A stretch of 64,000 nucleotides of DNA. It comes from Salvia splendens. Its lineage: Eukaryota; Streptophyta; Magnoliopsida; Lamiales; Lamiaceae. Where the stretch lies: positions 806,001 through 870,000 of the forward strand of contig NC_056046.1 of the NCBI RefSeq assembly GCF_004379255.2, read 5' to 3'. The notes beneath the pieces were generated by a model, which did no database searches, was not told the origin of the DNA, and saw nothing but the letters and a program-made list of their open reading frames with translations. The position numbers were made by a program, and so were the translations under genes. The first letter of the stretch is position 1. Each line of letters starts with the position of its first letter. Shown in pieces: positions 23,871 through 34,619 of this stretch.

Positions 23871-24227
23871 TTTTTGGCTGATTATCAATAAATGTTCCAT
23901 TTTATTTTTATTGTCTGTGGTAAGTGGACCTCGCATTCCATTAAACCATTTTACTCACAATTATTATAATACTCTCTCCATCCCTCAGAAATATGAACTT
24001 TTGAAATGACACGAATTTTAATGCAAAATTGATAATGTAGTGTGTTACTGGAAAATGGATCTTGTGTCATTAGAGAGAGAAATTTTGAAAATTTTCATTT
24101 TTAGGAAACAGACTAAAAAGGAAAAAAAAAATTCTATTTTAGTATTTAAAAGTGGATTCACCTTCTACTCAAATTTTGACCATGTTTTTTTATAAAAGTA
24201 AACAATTTCATATATCTAAAACACTGA

Positions 24228-24755
24228 GCCCACATTAAGCCAACAATTTTTTTAATCTTTTCTTTTATAAAAGAAATGTCTCACTAAACCGACAAAAAAA
24301 TCTACTAATGGTTCTCACCAGCCCAATTGTAGTGGTATAAAGGGCACGACAATGTAAATTGGGCTGAATTTACCTTTTCAGAGGCCCAACTAAATACCAT
24401 AGAGGCTAGAGCCCTAAAGCCTCAATTTAATTAGTGTTATACTAGCAATCGTATAGTGGCTGTTTGAGTACTAAACACAAAGTGTATTTTAGCATCATAT
24501 CAATAGTAATCTTACAAAGTTAAATTAGACATGATAGAAATATGATTATATCGGAAAAGCAAAAGACAAAAGAGAAAGAGAAGAAAAAAAGAAAAAGAAA
24601 AAGGGAGATTGTTTGAGTGAGACATTATTCTTTGTTCAGATGGAAAATATATCCACAGCTAAAAGGTCTGTTTTATTATTTATATATATGTTGGTGAGGA
24701 TACCTCCTTCACACACACACAAACACAAGAAGTAAAAAGAAACACACGCACAACA
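24228..24755 (+). promoter_or_regulatory. Upstream region of DC1 gene copy A (copy 2 of the repeated flank)
   Basis: This is the flank directly in front of the DC1 start codon at 24756. It carries the anchors shared with 23400-23870 and 27755-28226, then a purine-rich tract (aaaagaaaaagaaaaaggga), a TATA-like 'atttatatata' near 24680, and a CA-rich leader. It also represents the empty site of the SINE found in copy 3. Confidence 0.55.
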
Positions 24756-26790
24756 ATGAGTAAGAAAGAATATGAGATAGAAGAGGAGGATGAAAGAGAG
24801 ATGGTTGATCATTGGCACCACAACCATCCACTTGCACTAGTGGAAATTGATGGAGAATATCTTTGTAGTGGTTGTGTTCATTTTTTTAGAAGTGGAGAGA
24901 AAGGTTATGGGTGTAGCCAGAAATGTGGGTATGAAGGGCTACTTCATGAAGACTGTGCAGAGGCGCCGAGGAATATCAGGCACGCAATGCACCCTCAACA
25001 CACACTCACTCAACATCTCAAATTAACTGGCCCCGTGAAAGAGCCCTGTTCAATCTGCGGATTGACTCTTGGACGCATGCACGGGCGCAGTATGTACGTT
25101 TGCCATGCATATCAGATGCGCGCAGGGGAGCGACATGATGTATGGAGCCGAAGAGCAGAGTAGCAGCAGCAGCATCATACATCATCCGAGTCACCCTGAG
25201 CATCAACTCTTGTTTCTGAGGAGAAGTTGTTCATTCAAGTGCGATGCTTGTGGCACCACAGGCGCCAAAGGGAGTTCCTACGCATGCACCACACCTTCAT
25301 GTCAGTATTGGATCCATCTGAGATGTGCCTCTTTGCCTCATATTATCCAAAGGGGAGATCACCATCACTCCCTCTCCCTCTCTTTTCATGTGCCGCGTCA
25401 ATATCTCAGATATCACTACCGTTGTGAAGTGTGCAGAAAAGAATTAATACCAAAAGATTGGATATATCATTGTGAGCTTTGCAGCTATGCTTTCCATCTC
25501 ACCTGCACCTTCACCAGATATATCCCCACCACTAGGTATTCTATATCTTTCTTCATTATGTAAATCTAATTATATTGTATTGTTGAAATGTGTGTTTTTA
25601 TTGAATGTAGAGAGAAAGGGATTATAGTGTTTCCAATAAATGATGTGGCTGTGGGTGAGAACCTAATTGGAGCTTTTCTAAGGAGACAAGGAGTTGATAC
25701 ACATTCACTCATCCCTTATCAAGATGATGTTGATTATGAGTTCCACCATCACAAACTCATGCTAGTCTCATCATCATCTTCATCATTTCAAGAAGAAGAA
25801 GAAGAAAATGGTGATGACGACGATGATGAGGAAGACTACACTTGTAGAAAATCGGAGTTAATATGTGATGGGTGCATTACTCCGATATTTCTGAAACAAA
25901 CATCTTCTTCTTCAGGTGGTGGTGGTAGTAGTAGTAAAGATTACTACTACTACATGAGATGCAGCATCAAATCATGCAAATACTATCTTCACTTGACATG
26001 CTTCCACATGCCACGTCGGCTCTCCTCTCTTCCTCTGATCGACATACATGATCACAGCTTTCTCCTTCAATCTGGTGACAAACTTAAACCATGGGAGTGG
26101 ACATTTTGCAGTGTCTGCTCCATACCTACTAATGGTTTGTATTATGTGTGTACAAAATGTTACGACTTCAAAGTAGATATAAAGTGCGCTTCAATGCCGG
26201 AAACCATATATCACACAGCTCACCCTAACCATCCCCTCAACCTTCTCACCCTACAAGATACTTTGAGACGGCGTTTGGATTCATGTGATGGCTGTGGCCA
26301 TCTCATCTGGCATGGCTATAATAGCTATGCATGCGGCAGCTGTGATTTCATTGTGCACTTTAAATGTGCGGGGCTTCCGGCATCAACCACCAGGCCTACA
26401 TGGGACAAGCACCACCCGCTGCTTTTCATGCATGACGCCACTCTAAACCGTCCCGGTGATTTCTATTGCAATCAATGCGAGAAACTAATGAATCCCAAGG
26501 ATTGGAAGTATCACTGCCGCAGTTGTGATATATCATTCCATCCGGAATGCTTTAAAACTACATCCGGCTGGTTCAGAAACATCAAGTTGGGTCAAAAATA
26601 TGTCATCACCGGAGCTCACCGCCACACTCTCACCTTCCAACTTCTCACTACAAAACGCCTTTGCGACGTTTGTGGTGGGGATAGGCATGATACTCTTGGA
26701 TTTTACTGTGCATCATGCATCTTCTTCATTTGTTTCTACTCCTGCATAGTAAAAATGATCAAAGAAGGCAACGTTGAGGCCGTCGACTGA
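24756..26790 (+). pseudogene. DC1 zinc-finger protein, copy A, frameshifted by a 23-bp deletion
   Basis: DC1 (C1-like) proteins are plant proteins made of repeated Cys/His zinc modules; members are linked to defence and stress, mostly without a known biochemical role. Exons are 24756-25535 and 25611-26790, as in copy B (31952-34193). Alignment to copy B shows that after GRSMY the module-2 segment equivalent to RCRSAGCK is missing: 24 bases in copy B between 'atgtac' and 'tttg' correspond to one base here (25098). The frame shifts, so translation from the first ATG stops after 135 residues at 25163. Downstream the frame is intact to the stop at 26790, with modules such as CSFKCDACGTT, YHCELCSYAFHLTC, YMRCSIKSCKYYLHLTC and YACGSCDFIVHFKC. 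An N-truncated product from an internal ATG (25069) is conceivable. Spliced coding length is 1960 nt, 23 short of a multiple of three. Confidence 0.85.
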
Positions 26791-27754
26791 CAAAACAAGT
26801 TCAATGTTTACCCTTTTCTTCTTGTATACCACTTGTGTTTTTAATCTTACCGTATTTGTTTGTGTGTGTTATTTTTAATTTAATCAAGATTGTAGCTTGT
26901 TTTTAATATTCATTTTTTCAAATTCAGGACGTATTAATGTACATCATTTAGGTGGTGTTCGGTTTCCTAGATAAATTAGTACTAAGATATAATCTAGGAT
27001 TAAATTGTGAGATTATTTTAGTTGGAGGGGGTTAGCTATGACTAATTATCACATGATTATCTATTTATGATTGAATTGTGGGATTCAATATCATAAACCA
27101 AACACTTTACGTATTTAATTTCAAGATACAATCTTGCAAACCAAATAGCGCATTAATAAACTGCAAGTTATAACAGTAAGAACTGCTAAACATCTTTGAA
27201 TTGAATTCAAAGAAAAGAAGCAAAAGATAAAGACAATATATGAGAAAGCAAAAGACAAAAAGAATAAGACAAAGAGAAAAGCAAAAGTTACGTTCTTTTT
27301 TCATATTGGAAGATTTGTATTGTATCTAAATTATGTGAGCTGGTAAAAAAGTTACATTCTTTTAATGTCTGATTAATGAAAGTAAAAATTTCATAAAATA
27401 AAGTACGTTGACTTTGATTTTTGTTCTCAACTAGCTAGAGTGTTTTTCCTGAAAGATAATAATGCTTCATTCAGTGAGGCATTTCATCGAACAGAATGTG
27501 AGCACTACATTTTGGAAGAATAGCGAAATACGATAAACTTACACATATCATCAAAATAAGTGCTGATTAGCTCCAATACAACAATTCTAACATCAAATGA
27601 ACCAAAATTAGATGACAAGTAGAGGCAGTAATAAATAAAGCAACATAAAAAAGGACTTGCATAATAATATTTCTGCAACTCTGCGTTGAAATCGTTTTCT
27701 ATAAACAGTACCCTTTTCTTGATAAATTCAACCTGAAATGGTAGATTGGTCTTG
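26791..27754. other. 3' flank of DC1 copy A and intergenic DNA
   Basis: The presumed 3' UTR (about 26810-26960) contains 'accgtatttgtttgtgtgtg', 'aagattgtagcttgttttta' and 'aattcaggacgtattaatgt'. These recur at about 29030-29260 and in part at 30040-30070, and, inverted, at about 34400-34460. They serve here as markers for lost gene copies. No gene is seen in the remainder. Confidence 0.5.
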
Positions 27755-28226
27755 AAAAAGTTGTGATTGGGCTGAATGAACATTTTCCGGCCAAACTAAA
27801 TACACAGAGCCCTAAAGCCTCAATTTAATTAGAGTTGGAGTAGTTTTTCTTAATCATTTAGTGGCTGTTTGATGACAAAGAAATAATGTATTTTTTTGGG
27901 TTTAACCACATGTGTCCGAATCCTTCTTTTGGTGGAATGCGACTAATCCTGCTCGACCGGGCTTGCGGATTAAGGCTGAAAGTTTTCTCAGGGGGGTGGC
28001 GGGGTTTAAACCTGTGACCTTAAGGCCACCATAGCTCCGCGCTGCCAACTACGCTACGACCCGTTGGTAGAAATAATGTATTTTAGTGTTATATCAATAG
28101 TAAAGTAATCATACAAAAGACGCCATAGAAATATGATTATATCGGAAAAGTAAAAGACAAATGAGAAAGAAAAAGAAAAAAAGGAAAAGAAAAAGAAAAA
28201 GAAAAAGAAAAAGAAAAAGAAGAATT
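27755..28226 (+). repeat. Orphan DC1-gene upstream region (copy 3), carrying a SINE
   Basis: This block shares 'gggctgaatgaac', 'ccctaaagcctcaatttaat', 'gtggctgtttga' and 'atgattatatcggaaaag' with the flank of DC1 copy A, then a long (AAAAAG)n purine tract. It is split by a SINE at 27895-28068. No DC1 coding sequence follows within the next 3 kb. Confidence 0.7.
27895..28068 (-). mobile_element. tRNA-derived SINE with 16-bp target-site duplication
   Basis: Read on the minus strand, the element starts with ccaacgggtcgtagcgtagt, containing an A-box-like 'tagcgtagttggc', followed by a B-box-like 'ggtttaaaccc' about 30 bases later. These form an internal RNA polymerase III promoter of the kind seen in plant SINEs. 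The 3' end runs into an A-rich tail (T-rich on the plus strand). Perfect 16-base duplications 'agaaataatgtatttt' flank it at 27879-27894 and 28069-28084, the mark of LINE-assisted retroposition. The homologous flank at about 24480 lacks the insert. Confidence 0.85.
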
Positions 28227-28229
28227 GTT

Positions 28230-29632
28230 AGTGAAATATTCATGGTCCCCACCTAAGTGATACATTTACATTTTTCTTTTTGGATCTCTCATTCTAAATG
28301 ATACATTTCTTAAAATAGAAATATCATTATCTCTACTTTTTCTTCTCTCTTACTTTGTTTGTCCGCTACTAGGAGTCCTAGTTTACCATTTTAGTCTGTC
28401 CATCATTAGGAGTCTCGATTCACTTTTACTATAAATGGTAGGTAGACCTCACTTTTCACTAGCTCATTTCGCTGATATGGACCAAGAATTAGTATGATAA
28501 AAGCAAAAGACAAAAGACAAAGGGAGATTGTTTGAAGTGAAATACTTTGTTATTTGTGATACATTATTGATTATTCTTTGTTGAGATGGAAAAGTTATCA
28601 TACAAAGTTTAATTAGACACACACAAAAACACAAAAACTAATCATAGAAAGTTAAAATAGACACACACAAACACAAGAAGTAATCATACAAAGTTAAAAT
28701 AGACGTGATAGATATATGATTACATCTGAAATGAAAAGCAAGAGACAAAGGAGAAAGAGAAATATATATAAAAAAAAGAAGAGTTGTTATTTAAATCTAT
28801 GGAGTAGTACATTGCTAACTTTAGAAGTTTTGTGTGATTCAGTTTTGAAAAGATCACGAGTGATTAATCAAAAAAATATTGTCGGTCATCTAATGATATG
28901 TTGCGCAAATCATAGACAATAATAAAAAATTACGTAATGGAATTGTATGTTTGACAAGTTAATCACACAACAACGAAAAAAAACACTCACTTCAGTCACT
29001 TGTTGCGTAATTGTGGACTTATGTTTTTTTCTTACCTTATTTGTTTGTGTGCGTTTTAAACTTAATGAAGGTTGTAGCTTGCTTCTTTTTTAAATTACAG
29101 TTGCTCAAATTTTTACTTCTCCATATGCTTAAAGTTAAAGATTAAGGCCATCTTTCCTAATTACTTACACTTAACCTGTGATTATGTGTTTCTTGCTAGT
29201 CATCGAATATCAATTCTAACAAATATTTATTTTTTCAGAATCAGGACGTATCAATGCTCATAATATACCACCTAGAAGTTATTAATATAATTTGTTTTTA
29301 ATATTACAAAATATGAGCAATGGTTGCTTATCCAATTCTCAGACTTTTCCTAGAAGTAAGATGGAAAAAAAAATTCTATGAGCTGAATCCAATGCAATGT
29401 TGTACTGGTCACAAAGATAAAGAAAAGAGAAATAAAAAAGAAGATTCTTTGATTGAATTATGTAGGGATCATTTTACATTCTTTTATCGGGAATGTTGTA
29501 CTTAAAACGCAGCGTTTAATCCTTTCTGATTCCAACACAGCAGAGGACTTTCTTATATTGGAAGTTTTGTATGATTCATGTATTCCAATTTATGAATGCC
29601 TAATTAATTTCATGCCTAAGCGGTTAAGGGAA
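28230..29632. other. Degenerate DC1 flank copies and MITE fragments
   Basis: A MITE-like block fills 28230-28470 (twice 'taggagtc', then 'cacttttactataaatggta'). At 28490-28580 there is a copy of the DC1 upstream sequence (agggagattgtttga...ttctttgttgagatggaaa). At 28690-28860 there is another (atgattacatctga, purine tract, gaagttttgtgtgattc). Copies of the 3' flank follow at about 29030-29110 and 29235-29270. The coding part between 5' and 3' flanks is absent. Small open frames here (28716-28922, 29320-29704) resemble no family I know. Confidence 0.5.
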
Positions 29633-29823
29633 TACTCCCTCCGTCCCATTAAATATGCAACATTTTTTTTTCGGCACAGGATTTTATGTAGTGTTGTTTT
29701 GTGAATTAATGAAGAGAGAAGAAAAAGTAGAGAGAGTATTGTTTCCATTTTTAGAAACGTTTCATTTTTAATGGGACAGACTAAAAAGAAAAACGTTTCA
29801 TTTTTAATGAGACAGAAGGAGTA
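29633..29823. mobile_element. Stowaway-like MITE
   Basis: It opens with tactccctccgtcccattaa and closes with the imperfect complement 'gacagaaggagta'. The right end is internally duplicated: 'aaacgtttcatttttaatg' followed by 'ggacag' or 'agacag' occurs twice in tandem. Confidence 0.7.
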
Positions 29824-30399
29824 TTATTGAAACGATGTTGTTTGAGTCATAGCATGATAGAATGTTTAATGGGATACAAGAATGAAAAATTTGATCAGAA
29901 ATTCACAAATTAATAGGCAATGCAAATATAATGAGAGTAAAATATTCAGGGGGTGAGAGAGGGGTATGTGTTTGGAATTGGAGTCTCTAATTTCAAATTC
30001 ATTCTTTGATATCACAAAAATGATTCAACTTAAAATTGATTTAATTAAGATTGTAGCTTGTTTTTTTCAAATACAATTGCTCGAAATTTCACTCTTACAT
30101 CCACTTGATAAAAAGCAAAAGGGAAAGTAAATGAAGTTGTGCTTGTTCAACATTATATTCTTTCCTCACATAGGAAGTTTGGTTGTTCCAATGAAGAGTG
30201 AAAGCGTCATACATTCCAACAAAATAATCAGAAATCAAACACATCTATGAAGAATATTTCTTTCTCAAGTTTATACCTTTTTTAAAATTACTTCATCCGT
30301 CCCGCCTTTACTTGACAAATTTTATGTTCCGCACATAAATTTTGTCGAGTAGGAAATCCCGAAAAGACTCGCGGAAAATAATGTCTCATTCCAAAAGAC

Positions 30400-30670
30400 C
30401 ATGTTACCCTTAGCTAAATGTGAATGGATTGTTTTAATTACTAACCCCTAGCAAGATATTCCCCTACAACCTTATAAATACCACTCTCTTCTCCACATAC
30501 TCATACACTAAAAACACTCTCTACATTAGAGTTTTCTTTTTGAGAATCATTTCTTCTAAGTTTTTGAGCGTTTTGTTGTGACTAAGTATCAGAGTCTCTC
30601 CAGGGACGGCCATTCCGGACTTGTACGTCTTCACTAGTGCGCATACACCTATCTCGGCTTCACCTTCGGT
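30400..30670 (+). repeat. Possible LTR fragment or orphan promoter/leader
   Basis: The block contains 'ccttataaatacc', then a leader-like run with 'actctctacattagagtttt' and 'gactaagtatcagagtctct', then a GC-richer end 'gggacggccattccggactt...ggtccggttacca'. This order (TATA, leader, GC-rich tail) resembles the U3-R-U5 arrangement of an LTR. I find neither a clear target duplication nor a primer-binding site, and no element body follows. It could equally be the 5' end of a decayed gene. Confidence 0.3.
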
Positions 30671-31056
30671 CCGGTTACCAGAAGTTTTTTTTTTCAATTT
30701 CCCTTTATCTTGCTATATAGTTTTTTAAAACATATTCTAATCTTAGTTACTCAACTTTCATTTTATTCAGTAATTTTAGTTTTGATTATAAATGGTACTC
30801 CATATAACATTCTGTAAATAATATTTCATCCGTACAGTGCACACTTGGTTGGTGTAGCATGGGCTCAAATAAAAGTTAGTAGATATTGTGTTAAATGAGC
30901 AAAGAAATGACTCCGTTGTAATTTTTTTATGTTAGTTAATGACATGACATTGATAAAGGTAAGTCATGTTGTGTGCTTTTTGAAGAGATAGAATATAAAT
31001 TAAAGGGTTCAATTTTAAATTAAAGTTAATTTTTTAACATAAAATTGTACTCCAGC

Positions 31057-31259
31057 ACTCCCTTTGTCCCAAGGTAGATGTCACACTTGGGAGATAACAC
31101 AAGATTTTAGGAGATGTTATTTTGTGTGTTAAACGATGAGAGAAAATATAATTTTATAATTGATGTGAGATGAGTCTTTTTCCAAAAGAGAAAATGTGAC
31201 ATCTTTTATTGGACAAACTAAAAGGAAAGTGTGACATCTACTATGAGACGGAGTGAGTA
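31057..31259. mobile_element. Stowaway-like MITE (family that also forms the end of DC1 copy B)
   Basis: It opens with 'actccctttgtcccaaggta' followed by 'gatgtcacactt' and closes with 'aagtgtgacatctactatga' plus 'gacggagtgagta', giving terminal inverted repeats over 30 bases. Its left half (gtcacactt...gattttaggagat...tgtgtgttaaa) matches the DNA at 34155-34260 that encodes the last residues of DC1 copy B. A further fragment with similar ends (actccttccatcccatagaa) lies at about 31482-31696. Confidence 0.75.
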
Positions 31260-31951
31260 TCATAGTTTAAATCAATATGAAACTTTATTCGACCATATTT
31301 CACTCTTTTTTGTATACAGTATTCAGATTACAGATGTTATAGAGTCATTAATATAAGATGAGATAAGCCCAAAAAGCTTGAATCGAACCTCTATAAAATT
31401 GTTTACTCATTATTCGATTTTCTTGTTCTATAAGTTCAGAATTTCAACTAAAAGTTTACTGATCTGTATGACAATAAGTAACACTCCTTCCATCCCATAG
31501 AAACTAACTAAATTTTTTTTCATCCATCCCATTAAAATAGTTCATATTCATTTATAGTTTTTTCCCCTTTCTATGGCCCCACCATCCACTATAGTATTTC
31601 AACTATTTTTTTCTCCTTCTATCTTATTTTTACCAATTGCACATTAAAATCAATATCGTCCCCAAATAACTCATTTCTATGGAACAAAGGGAACACTGTT
31701 ACATTTTTTTACTAGCAATACTTTAAGTATTTTATTTTTACATTTCTCTTTTATTTTATCAATTTTAAATTAAAATCCATGTCCACGAGCTAGCTATTTT
31801 CCGTTGACAGAGGGACATAACATGCTAAAAAGATGTACAATCTTCATTGAACATATATTATATGATTAGTTTGTTGGAAATGTTTGATAGCTAGAAGGTA
31901 GTAATACTGTTTACATCATTTATGTGTAGAGATAGTTAAGAAGAAGGCATA

Positions 31952-34193
31952 ATGATGAGGGAGAAGGAAAAAGAAGAGGAGGAGGAGGAGGAGGGGATAA
32001 AGAGAGAGATGGTGAAGCATGGTATCCACGGGCATCCGCTTACTTTGGTGGAAAGCCGTAGAAGAGCTGCATGTAGTGGTTGTGGAAGGCCTATTAGTAG
32101 CGGAGATCAAGTGTACATGTATGAATATCGGCACAACAACTTATTCCTACATGAAGAATGCGCGGAACTGCCGAGAAAGATGAGACACGCATTGCACCCA
32201 CAACACACGCTCACTCAAGAATGGACCAAAGTTTACAAGTCTTGTTCAATCTGCGCTTACACCAATATTCTTACAAATGGAATTATGTACAGATGTAGGA
32301 GCGCGGGGTGTAAGTTTGTGTTGCACTATAGATGCGTGGTGAAGGATGCAGCCGCTTATGATTATGATGAGGATGAGGATGACAGAAGAACGAAGATAAC
32401 CCACCCGAGTCACCTCAAACATGAACTGAAGTTGTTGAGGAGGGATTGTTCCTTCAAGTGCGATGCTTGCGGAACCACAAGCAAAGAGAGTTCCTACACA
32501 TGCACCGCAGATGCTTGTCAATACTGGATCCATGAGAGATGTGCTTTCTTGCCTCAAACCATCGACAGGGAAGACCACCATCACAAACTCTCTCTCTCTT
32601 TTCGTGTCCCCCCTGAGTATATCAGATTTAACTATAAATGTGATGTATGTAGCAAATATTTTATGCCCGACTACTGGATATATCATTGCAAGCTTTGCAG
32701 ATATGTTGTCCATCTCAAGTGCGCCTTCAAGAAATTGCCCCACTACACTAGGTACGTACATACTACCTCCGTCCTAATAAGACTCACATTTTATCATTTT
32801 GGTCCGTATAGTAAGAATCACATTTCACTTTTACCATAAATGGTAAATAGACCCCACATTCCATCATAACATACCACAGATTGTGGGAATCCAGCAATAT
32901 TTATGTCACATTAATTAATAAAATTACTTATCCTTAGCTGTTATAAAGTTATGCTTCATATTTGTTGGTTGCAGAGGAAAGAATGGTTGGATTATGGAGT
33001 TTCCAATTCCAAGAAACGCTGTGGGTGAGGACCTAATTGGAGCTTTTGTAAGGAGACAAGGAGTTGAAGCATATACACAACCACCCATCCCTCATCAAGA
33101 TGATGTTGATTATGAGTTCCACCATCACAAACTCACATTAGTCTCATCTTCATCTTCATCTTCATCATTTCAAGAAGAAAAAGAAGAAAATGGTGATGAC
33201 GACGATGATGAGGAAGACTACTCTAGTAGAAAGTCGGAGTTAATATGTGATGGGTGCATTACTCCAATATTTCTGAAACAAACATCAACTTCTTCTTGTT
33301 TAGGTAGTAGTAGTAGTAAAGATAACTACTACTACTACATGAGATGTAGCATGAGATCGTGCAAATACTATCTCCACTTGGCGTGCTTCCACATGCCACC
33401 TCAGCTCCCTTCTCTTCCTCTCCTCCACCATCGTGATCACAGCCTTGTCCTTCGATCCGGTGACAATCGTAAACCATGGTATCCGCAACGATGCAGCGTC
33501 TGTGATAAAGAAACGAATGGTCTGTATTATGGTTGCACAATATGTAAAGAGTTCAAAGTAGATATAAAGTGCACTTCAATGCCGGGCACCATATATCACG
33601 CAGCTCACCCGAACCATCTCCTCGACCTTCTCTCCAAAGACGAGGCTCGGAGCTTAGCTTACTTTAAATGCGATGCTGGGTGTGATTCAAGGCCGGCTCT
33701 TAACGAAGCACCGTACAAATGCAGAAGCTGTGATTTCATGGTGCACCTCAAATGCGCAGGGCTGCCGGAATCAGCCACCAGTCGTAGATGGGACAAGCAC
33801 CACCCGCTGCTGTTGACGCACGACGCCACTGTAAACCGTCCTGGTGATTTCTACTGCGATCAGTGCGAGCAAGAAATGAACCCCAGGAGTTGGATGTATC
33901 GCTGCCGCAGCTGCGACGTATCCTTCCATCCGGACTGCCTCAAAACTACATGCGGCGAGTATAGAAACATCAAGATTGGTCAAAAATATGTGATCAAGGA
34001 AGCTCACTGCCACACACTCACCTATCAACTTCTCACTACAAAACGCAAATGCAACACGTGTGGTAAGGATAAGCACGAGAGGCCTGGATTTTACTGTGCA
34101 TTATGCAACTTTTTCATTTGCTTCTACTGTTGGTTCTTTGATTCTAGCATAAAATACTTCCTCCGTCCCGAGGCAGATGTCACACTTGTGTGA
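31952..34193 (+). CDS. DC1 (C1-like) zinc-finger protein, copy B, with MITE-derived C-terminus
   Basis: Two exons (31952-32751 and 32975-34193, GT-AG) encode 672 residues. After an acidic N-terminus (EKEEEEEEEG) come about nine Cys/His modules of the DC1/C1_2 type, for example HGHPLTLVE...CSGCGRPI...HEECAELP, CSICAYTN...CKFVLHYRC, FKCDACGTT...CQYWIHERCAFLP, YKCDVCSKYF...CRYVVHLKC, YMRCSMRSCKYYLHLACFHMP, YKCRSCDFMVHLKCAGLP and YRCRSCDVSFHPDCLKT. A Ser run and an acidic tract (NGDDDDDEEDY) sit in the middle after the intron. The last module ends FICFYCWFFDSS, after which the frame enters a MITE at about 34155; the final 12 residues (YFLRPEADVTLV) and the stop come from it. The intron also holds MITE sequence. 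Such proteins are predicted zinc- or lipid-binding; the role of this one is unknown. Confidence 0.88.
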
Positions 34194-34389
34194 TCATATG
34201 GAGTTTTAGGAGATCGCTTGTTGTTTTGTTTGTTAAATGAAAATAAAAATATATTTTTATATATTAATTGAGATGACACTTTCAGAAATCAAATACTCTA
34301 TCCTGTATGAGGAACATTTTTTTGTTTTTATCTGTAATTGTAGTATCATATCTAGTCGAAACATAACATAGCTATCAAACGACACCTAA

Positions 34390-34617
34390 AAAAGCACGCT
34401 ACAATCATTATAAAATTAAAAATAACAAACGCACACAAACAAATACACAAGTACTCTAGAATAATAAAAAAGGTTTTTTCAATCGACGGCCTCAATGTTG
34501 CCATCTCCAAATTCCGATCATTTTTCTACCACAATTCTTGAAACAAATTAATGAAGAAGATGCATGATGCACAGTAAAATCCAGGCAATTCATGCCAATC
34601 CTCACCACAAACTCTAA
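34390..34617 (-). pseudogene. Inverted relic of a third DC1 gene (last module and 3' UTR)
   Basis: Read on the minus strand from 34617, the sequence gives CGEDWHELPGFYCASCIFF, matching the last module of copy A (CGGDRHDTLGFYCASCIFF). A 'tag' stop and several indels follow. At 34478-34500 it ends with a segment reading NIEAVD and a stop, matching copy A's NVEAVD. Further in the same direction (34460-34390) are the 3' UTR markers 'tttgtttgtgtgcg' and 'gattgtagcgtgc'. It is a fragment of another paralog in opposite orientation, tail to tail with copy B. Confidence 0.8.
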
Positions 34618-34619
34618 TT

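Noticed and set aside
25098..25120. Alternative splicing that would rescue the DC1 copy A frame
   Set aside because: Copy B is continuous in this region, and no donor/acceptor pair around 25060-25160 both keeps the zinc module and restores the frame.
28040..28068. A functional tRNA gene on the minus strand
   Set aside because: Only A- and B-box-like parts are present; no cloverleaf can be formed, and the 16-bp duplications and A-rich tail mark it as a SINE.
28716..29704. Small open frames between the two DC1 genes
   Set aside because: They have Lys-rich or repeat-derived composition and no motif, and they overlap degenerate copies of DC1 flanks and a MITE.
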